A stretch of DNA of 36,619 nucleotides from Ardenticatena sp. (GCA_015487975.1 WFOS01000031.1:1-36619), one strand, 5' to 3'; counted from the first letter of the stretch, positions 16,346 through 25,695 are shown. Numbers and translations: made by a program. The notes: a model not told the origin generated them from the letters alone.

Positions 16346-16983
16346 ACCATCGAGGAATGAACTACGATTTGATCGTTCTTGTGGCTGATGCCGATGCAGA
16401 ATGGGCGGTGCGGACACTCATCGAGAAAAGAAGCCTCGCATTGGGTATTCGAACCATACGTACCTTCGTCATACGCCATCCTCAGAGAGATGCTGGCGTA
16501 TACTCGCAATGCCACGAATTCCTGCGCCAATTTTTAGATCAAGCCATGTATGCCCTCGTCATGTTGGATCACGAAGGATCAGGGCGCGAAGGGCAAACAC
16601 CAGAAGAGATCGAGACGAAGATCGAAGAGCGGCTTGTGCGACATGGCTGGGCGCGTGATCATGTCGCTGCTATCGTGCTCGATCCGGAGCTGGAAATATG
16701 GGTGTGGTCTCCATCACCACACGTAGCGCGTATAATCGGTATCGAACAAGAGCAACTCGCGATGCTGCTCGAACGAGAACCAACGAACGAGGCTCACAAA
16801 CCAACGAGGCCCAAAGAAGTGCTCGAACGCGCTTTGCGGAAAAGTAAACGTCCATTCTCAGCGCGGATTTTCCAAGAACTGGCGGAATGTGTGAGCCTAC
16901 GTACCTGCCAAGACCGTGCATTTGGGAAATTCTCCTCGACATTGCAACAATGGTTTCCACCGAATGAAAGAGATCATCTTTGA
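16342..16983 (+). CDS. DUF4276/TOPRIM-like partner protein of the ATPase
   Basis: A 213-residue soluble protein whose start ATG overlaps the ATPase stop (ATGA), with GGGAG 7 nt upstream. Translational coupling to a single complex is likely. The N-terminal strand IVLVADADAEWAV, the strand ALVMLDHEGSG (Asp76, Glu78) and VLDPELEIWVW (Asp114, Glu116, Glu118, Trp120) resemble the acidic positions of DUF4276/TOPRIM-like proteins encoded next to such ATPases. The usual early E-G-x-(T/S)-E motif is replaced by DADAEW, so I am unsure whether metal-dependent nuclease activity is kept. No paralogue is seen in the window. The family call rests on motif spacing and neighbourhood, not on close recognition. 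Confidence 0.55.
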   Translation: MNHRGMNYDLIVLVADADAEWAVRTLIEKRSLALGIRTIRTFVIRHPQRDAGVYSQCHEFLRQFLDQAMYALVMLDHEGSGREGQTPEEIETKIEERLVRHGWARDHVAAIVLDPELEIWVWSPSPHVARIIGIEQEQLAMLLEREPTNEAHKPTRPKEVLERALRKSKRPFSARIFQELAECVSLRTCQDRAFGKFSSTLQQWFPPNERDHL

Positions 16984-17091
16984 AGAAACAAGCATCATGA
17001 GCCACATCACATGGTGGCGACACCATCAATCCAAGCAATCGGATGAAGTTTGTATTGCAAACGACAACAATCGACTTCGAGAGGATCAGCC

Positions 17092-17976
17092 GTGACTCAA
17101 CCATTGTACATCGCCATCGAAGGAGTAATTGGCGTCGGCAAAACGACGCTGGCCCGTCTGTTGCAACCGCATCTCAACGCCGAACTGGTGCTGGAAGTCT
17201 TCGAGGAAAACCCCTTCCTGGCACCCTTCTACGCCGACCCAGAACGCTATGCGTTTCAAACCCAGATTTTCTTTCTGCTCAGCCGCTATCGCCAACAACA
17301 AACCCTGCGCGAGCAGGTGGGGCGGAGCCGCCTCATCAGCGATTATCTCTTCGACAAAGACCGTCTCTTCGCTCGCCTGAACCTGCAAGGCGACGAGTTG
17401 AACACCTACGAGACGCTCTACGAAGCGCTGAGCGAGCGCATTCCCCGCCCCGACTTGGTGGTGTACCTGCGGGCATCGGTGGATACGCTCATGGCACGCA
17501 TCGCCGCTCGCGACCGCCCCTACGAACGCAACATGCCACGTTCGTACATCGCAGCACTCCATCGTGTGTATGACGACTTTTTCCAACACTACGATGCCAC
17601 GCCGCTGCTCGTCATCGAAACCGACGATGTGAACGTGGTCGCCAACCCGCGCGATTTGCAGGCGATTTTGCAGCGCGTGCGCACCATGCTGGAACTCCAC
17701 GCGTTTCAGCCCGCACTCCCCGCGATGGAGCAACAGGTGGCGTCTTATGCCACGGCTGAACACGCCCCCGACCATGTGTGGGAAACGCCAGAAGAGAGAG
17801 CGCATGACCCGTTCGACCGCTATGTGGCGGTGCAAGCCGCATTGGGCACGCTTGCCACGCTTTTGCAAGCCCGCAAACATGGCTACGCTGACCGCGAAGC
17901 GTTGCGGCATGCGATTCAACACAGCATCGAACACTTACATGAACTCGCCACCGACCTCGGTTTGGAGATTGCGTGA
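17092..17976 (+). CDS. Deoxynucleoside kinase, deoxyguanosine kinase-like, with C-terminal extension
   Basis: A 294-residue protein. Residues 1-205 are a deoxynucleoside kinase: P-loop IAIEGVIGVGKTTLA, substrate-site VLEVFEENPFLAPFYADPERYAFQTQIFFLLSRY, ISDYLFDKDRLFA, DLVVYLRASVDTLMARI and the lid RPYERNM. The DYLFDKD form is the one seen in Dgk-type enzymes, while the next gene has the DRxxYEDA form of Dck/Dak types. About 85 extra C-terminal residues, largely helical, are not part of the usual kinase. The start is GTG 17092, with GAGGA 7 nt upstream. It salvages a deoxynucleoside to its 5'-monophosphate. The gap to the next gene is 15 nt. Confidence 0.85.
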   Translation: MTQPLYIAIEGVIGVGKTTLARLLQPHLNAELVLEVFEENPFLAPFYADPERYAFQTQIFFLLSRYRQQQTLREQVGRSRLISDYLFDKDRLFARLNLQGDELNTYETLYEALSERIPRPDLVVYLRASVDTLMARIAARDRPYERNMPRSYIAALHRVYDDFFQHYDATPLLVIETDDVNVVANPRDLQAILQRVRTMLELHAFQPALPAMEQQVASYATAEHAPDHVWETPEERAHDPFDRYVAVQAALGTLATLLQARKHGYADREALRHAIQHSIEHLHELATDLGLEIA

Positions 17977-17991
17977 AAGGACGTTGGAACG

Positions 17992-18645
17992 ATGACCACG
18001 AACCCACGAACACCCAAATACTTCCTGGCAATTGCAGGCAACATCGGCGTTGGCAAAAGCACGCTGACGGCACGGCTCGCGGAACGCTTGCACATGGAAC
18101 CATTCTTCGAAGCCGTGGCCGACAACCCCTACCTGGCGGATTTTTACGCCGACATGCCCCGCTGGGCATTCCATAGCCAGATTTTCTTTTTGAGCCGCCG
18201 CCTGCAACACCATCGCCAAATCCTCGACCATCCCACTTCGGCTATCCAAGATCGTTGTGTCTACGAAGATGCCGAGATCTTTGCCCGCAACCTGTACGAA
18301 CAAGGCGCCATGAGCGCCCGCGATTACCACGCCTATCAGGAGCTATACCAGGCCGTGGTGGCGTTCATGCCACCGCCGACCCTGATTGTCTATTTGCGTG
18401 CCTCGGTCGATACCCTGCTAGAACGCATCCAACGACGCGGACGCGAATTCGAGCGCAACATCAGCCGTGACTACCTCGAACGTCTGAATGCCCTGTATGA
18501 GGAATGGATGGCGACATTCACCCATTGCCCTGTGCTGACCATCGATGCCGACGCCATCGATTTCGTTGCCAACCCCGCGCAGATCGAAACGATTGCCGCC
18601 GCCATCGAAGAAGCGTTGGGCGCTACGATCACGACCAACACGTAA
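17992..18645 (+). CDS. Deoxynucleoside kinase, deoxyadenosine/deoxycytidine kinase-like
   Basis: A 217-residue kinase, normal length for the family. It has the P-loop IAGNIGVGKSTLTARLAE, FFEAVADNPYLADFYADMPRWAFHSQIFFLSRRL, QDRCVYEDAEIFARNL (catalytic Glu/Arg region), LIVYLRASVDTLLERIQRRGREFERNI with the lid arginines, and a C-terminal TIDADAIDFVANP. The tandem pair with the gene upstream repeats the Dgk/Dck arrangement of Firmicutes. Such kinases commonly form heterodimers in lactobacilli; whether these do is unknown. AGGACGTTGGAACG before the ATG is only a weak ribosome site. Confidence 0.88.
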   Translation: MTTNPRTPKYFLAIAGNIGVGKSTLTARLAERLHMEPFFEAVADNPYLADFYADMPRWAFHSQIFFLSRRLQHHRQILDHPTSAIQDRCVYEDAEIFARNLYEQGAMSARDYHAYQELYQAVVAFMPPPTLIVYLRASVDTLLERIQRRGREFERNISRDYLERLNALYEEWMATFTHCPVLTIDADAIDFVANPAQIETIAAAIEEALGATITTNT

Positions 18646-18657
18646 GGAGCACCACCG

Positions 18658-19377
18658 ATGAATCGCGAATACCACAAATGGTACAGCCCTCACCTCGATC
18701 GCGAGATGGAATTGTTGGTGTTCGGGCATGCTGGGGCGCGTGTGCTCGTCTTTCCGACGTCGATGGGACGCTTCTTCGAGTGGGAAGACCGCGGCATGAT
18801 TGCAGCCCTGCATCATCACATCAGCCAGGGCTGGTTTCAACTCTACTGCATGGATAGTGTGGATACCGAATCCTGGTATTGCAAGTGGTGCCACCCCGCC
18901 GATCGTGTTCGGCGACACATGCAATATGAGCACTACATCATGAATGAGGTGCTTCCGTTCAGCCTGAGCAAAAACGACCATCCATTTCTCATCACAACAG
19001 GTGCCAGTTTTGGTGCCTACCATGCTGTCAACATCGCCTTTCGCCACCCCGATCATTTCGACCGCGTGATTGGCATGAGCGGCATTTACGATATCCGCAA
19101 CTGGCTGGATGGCTACTACGATGACAATGTGTACTTCAACAATCCCGTGGATTACATCGCCAACGAGCACGAGCCACACCGTTTGGCGCTCTTGAAACAC
19201 CTCGACATCATCCTTGCTGTTGGTGAACACGATCCCAATATCGAGCATAACCGCTTTTTTTCGCATCTGCTCTGGCAAAAGGAGATCTGGCATGCGTTCC
19301 GTGTGTGGGAAGGCTGGGCACACGATTGGCCATGGTGGCAACAAATGATCGTACGCTACATTGGCGGCCATGATTGA
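18658..19377 (+). CDS. Putative esterase, alpha/beta hydrolase (D-type esterase family)
   Basis: A 239-residue cytoplasmic alpha/beta hydrolase. The nucleophile elbow is TTGASFGAYHAVN (Ser117), the acid is in LAVGEHDPNIEHN and the His in EGWAHDWPWWQQM. The N-terminal strand VLVFPTSMGRFFEWEDRGM resembles the esterase family around antigen 85/esterase D. No signal peptide is seen. It heads the ATP-grasp/GCS2 group and overlaps the aminotransferase gene by 8 nt, so it probably acts in the same pathway, perhaps hydrolysing or transferring an amide or ester intermediate. The substrate is unknown. Confidence 0.75.
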   Translation: MNREYHKWYSPHLDREMELLVFGHAGARVLVFPTSMGRFFEWEDRGMIAALHHHISQGWFQLYCMDSVDTESWYCKWCHPADRVRRHMQYEHYIMNEVLPFSLSKNDHPFLITTGASFGAYHAVNIAFRHPDHFDRVIGMSGIYDIRNWLDGYYDDNVYFNNPVDYIANEHEPHRLALLKHLDIILAVGEHDPNIEHNRFFSHLLWQKEIWHAFRVWEGWAHDWPWWQQMIVRYIGGHD

Positions 19378-20221
19378 GATTTGGCGCTGGCACGACAACA
19401 CGCTCACCCCTGTTCGGCTCCCTACACCCGGCACCACGCTCAACGAGGCTACGCGCCATCTGCCCGATGGGGCGTACACTACGTTTCGCACCTTCGGCGA
19501 ACGCACTTGCGTCATCGGTCTGCGCGACCATCTGCACCGTCTGCGCACATCTGCCCATGCGCTTGGCTGGCGTGGCACGTGGGATGACACACGCATACGT
19601 GCCTTGCTGGCGCACGTGCTGGCCACCTTCGATACCCCCGAGGCCCGTGTACGCCTCATTCTCGATACCAGCCATTGCCCCGGCGACTTCTACATTCTGC
19701 TCGAACCGTTGCACCCCCTGCCGCCTGATACCTACGAAACAGGGGTGGCCGTGCTCACACGCCATCTGGTGCGCCATGATCCCAACACCAAAACGACCGA
19801 GTTTCTGGCACAACAAGAAGCATTGCGCCATCAGTTGCCGCCAGATCTGTTCGAAGTGTTGCTCACAGACGCAGATGGCTGTATCTTAGAAGGAAGTTCG
19901 AGTAATTTTTTCGCCGTTGCCGATGGTGTGCTCATGACCGCCCCCGACGACCTGGTCCTGAACGGCATCACACGCGCACGTGTGCTCGCGCTGGTGCAGG
20001 CAGAACAGATACCCATCCGTTCGATGCCTGTCTGCCCACCATTCGAGCAGCTGGACGAGGCTTTCATCACCAGTAGTTCGCGCGGCATCGTGCCAGTGGT
20101 GCGAATCGATACCTGCACTATTGGCACAGGGAAACCGGGGCCTATCACGCGCCATCTGCAGACCGTCTACAACGCCTACATCGCGCAGTGGTGCGAGCCA
20201 ATTCACCCAAATCGACACTGA
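19370..20221 (+). CDS. Class IV PLP-dependent aminotransferase (PabC/IlvE family)
   Basis: A 283-residue fold-type IV enzyme. The PLP lysine is in RHDPNTKTTEFLAQQEAL, and the characteristic EGSSSNFFAVADGVLMTAPDDLVLNGITRARVL motif follows, with SRGIVPVVRID at the C terminus. The family includes branched-chain aminotransferases, D-amino acid transaminases and aminodeoxychorismate lyase; sequence alone does not choose. In this operon it could supply or remove an amino group on a substrate of the amide ligases downstream. The start ATG 19370 overlaps the esterase end; the next gene starts 21 nt later. Confidence 0.85.
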   Translation: MIEIWRWHDNTLTPVRLPTPGTTLNEATRHLPDGAYTTFRTFGERTCVIGLRDHLHRLRTSAHALGWRGTWDDTRIRALLAHVLATFDTPEARVRLILDTSHCPGDFYILLEPLHPLPPDTYETGVAVLTRHLVRHDPNTKTTEFLAQQEALRHQLPPDLFEVLLTDADGCILEGSSSNFFAVADGVLMTAPDDLVLNGITRARVLALVQAEQIPIRSMPVCPPFEQLDEAFITSSSRGIVPVVRIDTCTIGTGKPGPITRHLQTVYNAYIAQWCEPIHPNRH

Positions 20222-20242
20222 ACATCAAAAGCGAGGTGGCAT

Positions 20243-21187
20243 ATGCCCGAACCCAAACGCATCGGCCTGCTGGTTGGCGCCGAATGGTCGTGGCCCCCTG
20301 CCTTCATTCACGAAGTCAACAGCCGCAACGTGGGCGTCGTTGCCGAAATGGCCAAACTCGATGCGGTCAAAATGGATGAGAGTGTCCCCTACGATGTGCT
20401 CATCGATCGTATCTCTCACGAAGTGCCCATGTACCGCACGTACATGAAGTACGCCGCGCTGAACGGGTGTGCCGTCATCAACAACCCTTTCAACTGGTCG
20501 GCCGACGATAAGTTTTTCGACGCCGCGCTCGCCACCAAACTGGGCGTCGCCAGCCCCAAAACCGTGCTGCTTCCCAACAAAGACTACGTGCCAGGCGTGA
20601 CCAGCAAGACGTTGCGCAACCTGAAATACCCCATCGACTGGGAAGGCATCATCGAATACGTGGGGCTCCCCTGTGTGCTCAAAGACGCACATGGCGGCGG
20701 CTGGAAAGAAGTCTACATCGTACATTCGCTGGAAGAACTGATTGCCCGCTACGACCAAAGCGGTTTGCTCACCATGGTTGTGCAAGAATTCATCGAATGG
20801 GATGCCTACGTGCGCTGTATGTGCATTGGTCGCGAATTCGTCTTGCCCATGCGCTACGATCCCCGCGAACGCATGTATGACGTGGACGATGAATACCCAT
20901 CACCCGAGGTTCGCCAACGCTGTATCGAAGACGCGCTGAAACTGGTGCGTGCGCTTGGCTACGACATGAACACCGTCGAATTTGCTATTCGCGATGGCAT
21001 TCCCTACGCTATCGACTTCATGAACCCTGCACCCGATATGGACATCTTCTCGCTGACGCCCAAATACTTCGATATCGTCGTCACCAAAATGGCCGATCTG
21101 GCGATCGAAAAAGCCCGCAGTCGCCGCGACCACCGACGCGAGTTCTTCTGGTACACCGAAGTGCGCCGTGTGGAACGTGAGAGATAG
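20243..21187 (+). CDS. ATP-grasp amide ligase (RimK/D-Ala-D-Ala ligase-like)
   Basis: A 314-residue ATP-grasp protein. The N-terminal domain begins IGLLVGAEWSWPPAFIHEVN. The nucleotide lysine is in PCVLKDAHGGGWKEVYIV, the adenine-contact strand is MVVQEFIEWDAYVR, and the metal ligands are in TVEFAIRDGIPYAIDFMNPAPD (Glu and Asn, with Asp in place of the second Glu). The product should be an amide or peptide formed through an acyl-phosphate. GAGGTGG lies 6 nt before the ATG. It sits with a permuted ATP-grasp and a GCS2 ligase, so three carboxylate-amine ligases act side by side. Confidence 0.85.
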   Translation: MPEPKRIGLLVGAEWSWPPAFIHEVNSRNVGVVAEMAKLDAVKMDESVPYDVLIDRISHEVPMYRTYMKYAALNGCAVINNPFNWSADDKFFDAALATKLGVASPKTVLLPNKDYVPGVTSKTLRNLKYPIDWEGIIEYVGLPCVLKDAHGGGWKEVYIVHSLEELIARYDQSGLLTMVVQEFIEWDAYVRCMCIGREFVLPMRYDPRERMYDVDDEYPSPEVRQRCIEDALKLVRALGYDMNTVEFAIRDGIPYAIDFMNPAPDMDIFSLTPKYFDIVVTKMADLAIEKARSRRDHRREFFWYTEVRRVERER

Positions 21188-21199
21188 CGAGGAAGCACC

Positions 21200-22561
21200 A
21201 TGCACCCCATCGAACGCATCATCCACACCTACCACACCATCTGCGAACGAGAACCGCATCTGGTGGAAGAAAGTGCCGCCATGCTCCAGGCCGAACAGCC
21301 CAAGCGTCGCTTGCTCTTTGGCGAGCGCCTGCTCTGTAATGTGTTGCGCCCACACTTTCTCACACACGAACAGTACACGTACATTCGCAAACGCATTGCG
21401 CTTGTCGCCAATGCCCTGCGCAACGCCTTCGATGCCCTCATGCAAGACACCGCCTTGCGTGCCGAACTCTTCCTTTCCCCCCTGGAAGAAGAAATCATTC
21501 ACTACGATTTTGGCTACGCCACTCCCGTGCCCACCTCACGCATGGATACCTTTCTCAGCCACGACGGCACGTTCCACTTCGTCGAATACAACGCCGAAAC
21601 ACCCGCCGGTGCTGGCTACGAAGCCGAACTGAGCCGCCTCTTCCTCGAATTGCCCATCATGCAACGCTTCATGGAAACCCATGTGGTCGAAATTTTGCCC
21701 TACCGCCGCCCACTGCTCGACACCCTGCTGGCACTCTACGAACAGGCAGGCTACACCGGGCACCCCACCATCGCCATCGTCGATTGGGAAGGCGTCTCGA
21801 CACGTCCCGAACACGAAATTCTGCGCGACTACTTCGAGCGCCACGGCTACCCAACCGTGTGGGCAGACCCCCGCACCCTCGACTACGACGGGACGACTCT
21901 CCGCGCTGATGGTCGCCCGATCCACATCGTCTACAAGCGCGTTCTGACCAGCGAACTGCTCAACCGTCTCGGCCTGGATACGCCGCTCGTGCGTGCTGTG
22001 CGCGATCGTAACGTGCTCATCGTCAACCCATTCCGCTGTAAGGTGCTCCACAAGAAAGCCATCTTTGCGCTCCTGACGGACGAGCGTTTTGCGCACCTCT
22101 ATACCCCGGAACAACAGGCTGCCATTCAGGCACATGTCCCCTGGACACGCATCGTGCGCGAGCGCACCACGGTGCTCGACGGCCAGGCAATCGATTTGCT
22201 CGATTACGTCGCCCACCATCGCGACCAATTCGTCCTCAAACCCAACGATGAATACGGGGGGAGTGGCGTCGTCATAGGGTGGGATGTTTCACAAGACGAA
22301 TGGGAACGCGCGCTCCAACAAGCCTTGACCGAGCCCACCATCGTGCAACGACGTGTCCAAGTCGCCGAAGAACCATTCCCGGCTTTCATCGATGGGCAAC
22401 TTCATATTGCCAATCGCCTTGTGGACCTCGACCCCTACATTTACAATGGATTCGACGTCCAAGCCTGCCTGACACGCCTGTCTGCCACATCGCTGCTCAA
22501 CGTCACCGCGGGCACGGGCAGCGTGGTGCCGACCATGCTCGTCTCACCCTCAGGTGCCTGA
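21200..22561 (+). CDS. Circularly permuted ATP-grasp protein
   Basis: A 453-residue protein. The metal-binding HFVEYNAETPAGAGYEAEL segment (Glu129, Asn131), which is C-terminal in ordinary ATP-grasp enzymes, lies near the N terminus. The nucleotide-binding VLKPNDEYGGSGVVIGWD (Lys347) lies near the C terminus. This order is the hallmark of circular permutation. Between them are IAIVDWEGVSTRPEHEILRDYFERHG, IHIVYKRVLTSELLNR and LIVNPFRCKVLHKKAIFALL. The substrate is not known; related proteins lie beside GCS2 and ATP-grasp genes in several bacterial phyla. GCGAGGAAG precedes the ATG, and the gap to the previous gene is 12 nt. Confidence 0.82.
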   Translation: MHPIERIIHTYHTICEREPHLVEESAAMLQAEQPKRRLLFGERLLCNVLRPHFLTHEQYTYIRKRIALVANALRNAFDALMQDTALRAELFLSPLEEEIIHYDFGYATPVPTSRMDTFLSHDGTFHFVEYNAETPAGAGYEAELSRLFLELPIMQRFMETHVVEILPYRRPLLDTLLALYEQAGYTGHPTIAIVDWEGVSTRPEHEILRDYFERHGYPTVWADPRTLDYDGTTLRADGRPIHIVYKRVLTSELLNRLGLDTPLVRAVRDRNVLIVNPFRCKVLHKKAIFALLTDERFAHLYTPEQQAAIQAHVPWTRIVRERTTVLDGQAIDLLDYVAHHRDQFVLKPNDEYGGSGVVIGWDVSQDEWERALQQALTEPTIVQRRVQVAEEPFPAFIDGQLHIANRLVDLDPYIYNGFDVQACLTRLSATSLLNVTAGTGSVVPTMLVSPSGA

Positions 22562-22588
22562 CGCTGACGATCGCGCGAGGAGGAGCGT

Positions 22589-23731
22589 ATGCCTATCAAA
22601 CCACCGACCCTCACCATCGGTATCGAAGAAGAATACCAAATCATCGACCCCGAAAGCCGCGAACTCAAAAGTTACATCACCCAACTCCTCGAAGGCTCGC
22701 GGCTCTACCTGCTCGAACGCGACATCAAGCCCGAATTGCACCAGAGCATGGTCGAAATCGGCACGGTGGTCTGCAACACGATTCAAGAAGCACGCAACGA
22801 CCTGGTGCAGCTCCGCTGCATGATCGACGATCTGGCACGTGCCAAAGGCATGCGCATCGCCGCCGCAGGCACACACCCCTTCTCGTCATGGCGCTCGCAG
22901 GAAATCACCCCCTTCGATCGCTACCTTGGCGTTCTCGAAGATATGCAAGACCTTGCGCGTGAATTGCTTATTTTCGGCATGCACGTCCACATCGGCGTCG
23001 GCGACCCCGAATTTGCCATCGATGCGATGAACGTGCTCCGTTACATGTTGCCCCATGTTCTGGCACTTTCGACCTCATCCCCTTTCTGGGAAGGGCGTAA
23101 TACCGGCTTGAAAAGTTATCGCAGTGTGGTGTTCAAACGTTTCCCGCGCACTGGGCTGCCGGCCATGTTCAACAGTTATGCCGACTTCCGAAACTATGTT
23201 GACGTATTGGTGCGCACCAATTGCATTCCCGACGGTTCCAAAATCTGGTGGGACTTGCGCCCCCACCACAAATACCCCACCCTCGAATTTCGCATTTGCG
23301 ACCTCTGCACCAACATCGACGATGCCATTTGCTGCGCGGCCATCTTCCAGGCGTTGGTGCTCAAACATTACAAAATGCGCCGCGACAACATCACCTTCCG
23401 TAAATACCCCATCGCCATGATCGAAGAAAACAAATGGCGTGCCGTGCGTTACGGCATCAGTGGCAAGCTGATCGACTTTGGGCGGCAGGAAGAACTCCCC
23501 GCCAAACAACTCATCTACGAACTGGTCGAATTCGTAGATGACGTGCTCGACGAGCTGGGCACACGTCAAGAAGTCGAACATGCCTTCACCATTCTGGAAC
23601 GTGGGACGAGTGCTGACCAACAAGTCGCTATCTACGAACGCACTGATGATCTTCACGCCGTCGTCGATTGGCTTATCGAGGAAACCATGCATGGCTGTCG
23701 TTTGCCAGATGGCTCACCCAACATCACGTGA
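22589..23731 (+). CDS. Carboxylate-amine ligase, GCS2 family (YbdK-like)
   Basis: A 380-residue member of the glutamate-cysteine ligase type 2 family. [22 protein letters not shown] at the N terminus carries the metal-binding EExY core. Further motifs are [47 protein letters not shown] and [17 protein letters not shown]. YbdK itself makes gamma-glutamylcysteine poorly, and many relatives act on other substrates, so glutathione synthesis should not be assumed. GGAGGAG lies 4 nt before the ATG. The C-terminal 40 residues ([19 protein letters not shown]) are typical of the family. Confidence 0.9.
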   Translation: MPIKPPTLTIGIEEEYQIIDPESRELKSYITQLLEGSRLYLLERDIKPELHQSMVEIGTVVCNTIQEARNDLVQLRCMIDDLARAKGMRIAAAGTHPFSSWRSQEITPFDRYLGVLEDMQDLARELLIFGMHVHIGVGDPEFAIDAMNVLRYMLPHVLALSTSSPFWEGRNTGLKSYRSVVFKRFPRTGLPAMFNSYADFRNYVDVLVRTNCIPDGSKIWWDLRPHHKYPTLEFRICDLCTNIDDAICCAAIFQALVLKHYKMRRDNITFRKYPIAMIEENKWRAVRYGISGKLIDFGRQEELPAKQLIYELVEFVDDVLDELGTRQEVEHAFTILERGTSADQQVAIYERTDDLHAVVDWLIEETMHGCRLPDGSPNIT

Positions 23732-23739
23732 CAAGGACG

Positions 23740-25695
23740 ATGAGCACCAAGCCCCATCCGCTCCAAACCACATTGGCACCATTCATCAGTCGTTGGCGCG
23801 AAGACGAGCACGCTCGCGCCGCATTGTTGGCGCGTGAACGGGAGCGCGCCAGCCAGATTCTGACCCACTTGGCGCGCCTCTGCATGGAACCACCCGCTTT
23901 CGACACCCACGATCTCGAAGCCCTCCTTGTCAATCTCGATGCAGCCCGCCTGATCTACCGCCAAATCATCGAAGCCAACGACATCGAAGTCGTCGTACCA
24001 CTCTTGCTCGACCTGCTCGAAGGCGACGGGCCCGCTCACGAGCGCGTACACCGTGTTGCAAGCGGCTTGCGCTACGCCGGCCCCACCGTGCTCAACGAAT
24101 TACTGGGCTGGTGGCATGTCGACAAACTCGCCCCTCCCACCCGCGCAGTACGTCACTTGCTCGCTTCTTTGCACGCCTACGCCGCCATCGAACAAAAACA
24201 CCTCTTCCGCTATGTGCATGCATTGGCGGATGCCTACGCGCAAGCGATTGGCGAACGCCTTGCCCCCGATATGCCATTGGGCGCCGAAGTCGTCGCGTTT
24301 TGCACCTGGCTTCTGCCACGACTCCGCACCACGCCCCCACCCACCGACGAGCCATCGCACGCGCCCCTGCACGCCATCCGTGAATTCGGCGCACCCTATA
24401 CCATCACACCCACAGCGCTGCCCGATGCTCCGCTCACGCCTCCCGCGCCCGCCACACTTTCCGAAGGGGAAGCGCACATTCGCACCCTGCTCGTCCTTCC
24501 CCCTGACACGATCCGTCGCGCAGTGGCACATCTACTGGCAGGCCGCCATCTCATCCTGACAGGTGCACCTGGCACGGGCAAAAGCCATCTGGCACTCCTG
24601 CTCGCCGAACTGTTCGGCTACTACCCCATGCTGGTGACCGCCACCGCCGAGTGGAGCACCTTCGACGTGGTAGGGGGACTGCTGCCCACGACCGACGCCG
24701 AAGGGCGTATGCGCCCCGAAGTGCGCCCCGGCTATGTCTACGAAGCCCTACGGCAAAATTGGCTCCTCGACGAATACGATGCTCTGGTGTACGACGCTGA
24801 CGGGCGACCATTGCGCCGCTCTGTGGTCATCGAAGGGCGCGAATGGCGAGGTGTCTGGCTCGTCATCGACGAGCTGAACCGCGCCGACATCGACAAAGCG
24901 TTTGGCGACCTCTTTACTGCTCTCGAAACAGGGCGATTACGTGTGCCTGCGCTGGGGGCAGAACGCAGCCAACTCGTGCCCATCCCGCGCGATTTCCGCA
25001 TCCTGGCAACGATGAACACACGCGATCGCCACCTGCTTTTCACACTCAGCGATGCCCTCAAACGGCGCTTTGCCTTTCTCCACCTCACACCGCCCACATT
25101 CGAACAACGTGACGAGGAGCAACGCATCGTTTTGCGGCGCACGCAGGCGGATCTGGCCAGCCGTGGGCTGCCTGCCCATACCGTACTCTTGCGCACGGCA
25201 CTCCAACGGCTGCATGCTGCTGTGCGGCTGGTACGCGCGTATGAACCGCTGGGCACCGCCTATCTGCTGGCAGCATTGCGCTACGTTGGAGCCGCGGTGC
25301 ACATCGCCACCCTCGCTCCAGAATGCCTGGCGCGCGAAGCGTTCGATGCAGAAATCGCGCCCCACCTCGAACGCCTGCCTTCCATGGCCCAACACGTCAT
25401 CACCGAGACGCTGGCGGGGCGTGCGGCCAACGTCTTCGTGTGGCTTACCCAACGTGCCGAGGAACCACTCCACGCGCAAGAAGCCGCCGAGGTTGCCCGC
25501 CGTCTGGCAGCCTTTCTCGCCCAAGAGCATCCTCCTGCCGCTGACGACGCACATCGCTGGGCGAGCGCGCTGCATGCCCTGGCACACGGCCGCCCATCGG
25601 CACGTGCTGAAGCCCATGCGCTTGCAGCGCACATGCAACAGTGGTCGGCACATCTGCCGACGCTGTCAACCCCGCCAGCGCCTCAAAAGCCATAG
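23740..25695 (+). CDS. AAA+ ATPase of MoxR/McrB (AAA_5) type with long helical N terminus
   Basis: A 651-residue protein. Residues 1-230 are helical with no recognised domain, followed by a Pro/Thr-rich linker. The AAA+ core has Walker A LILTGAPGTGKSHLALL (Lys281), Walker B WLVIDELNRADIDKAFGDLFTALE, sensor ILATMNTRDRHLLFTLSDALKRRFAF, and a helical lid beyond. The DELNRAD and MNTRDR forms are those of McrB/MoxR chaperone-like ATPases, which usually work with a VWA protein or nuclease. No such partner follows here. The start is ATG 23740, 8 nt after the GCS2 stop with AAGGA upstream; a reading from 23668 overlaps the previous gene and is not used. Whether it belongs to the amidoligase operon functionally is open. 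Confidence 0.82.
   Translation: MSTKPHPLQTTLAPFISRWREDEHARAALLARERERASQILTHLARLCMEPPAFDTHDLEALLVNLDAARLIYRQIIEANDIEVVVPLLLDLLEGDGPAHERVHRVASGLRYAGPTVLNELLGWWHVDKLAPPTRAVRHLLASLHAYAAIEQKHLFRYVHALADAYAQAIGERLAPDMPLGAEVVAFCTWLLPRLRTTPPPTDEPSHAPLHAIREFGAPYTITPTALPDAPLTPPAPATLSEGEAHIRTLLVLPPDTIRRAVAHLLAGRHLILTGAPGTGKSHLALLLAELFGYYPMLVTATAEWSTFDVVGGLLPTTDAEGRMRPEVRPGYVYEALRQNWLLDEYDALVYDADGRPLRRSVVIEGREWRGVWLVIDELNRADIDKAFGDLFTALETGRLRVPALGAERSQLVPIPRDFRILATMNTRDRHLLFTLSDALKRRFAFLHLTPPTFEQRDEEQRIVLRRTQADLASRGLPAHTVLLRTALQRLHAAVRLVRAYEPLGTAYLLAALRYVGAAVHIATLAPECLAREAFDAEIAPHLERLPSMAQHVITETLAGRAANVFVWLTQRAEEPLHAQEAAEVARRLAAFLAQEHPPAADDAHRWASALHALAHGRPSARAEAHALAAHMQQWSAHLPTLSTPPAPQKP

Noticed and set aside
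22589-23731. Glutathione synthesis by GCS2 plus ATP-grasp
   Set aside because: The ATP-grasp genes are not close to glutathione synthetase and a permuted ATP-grasp is present, so the pathway cannot be assigned to glutathione.
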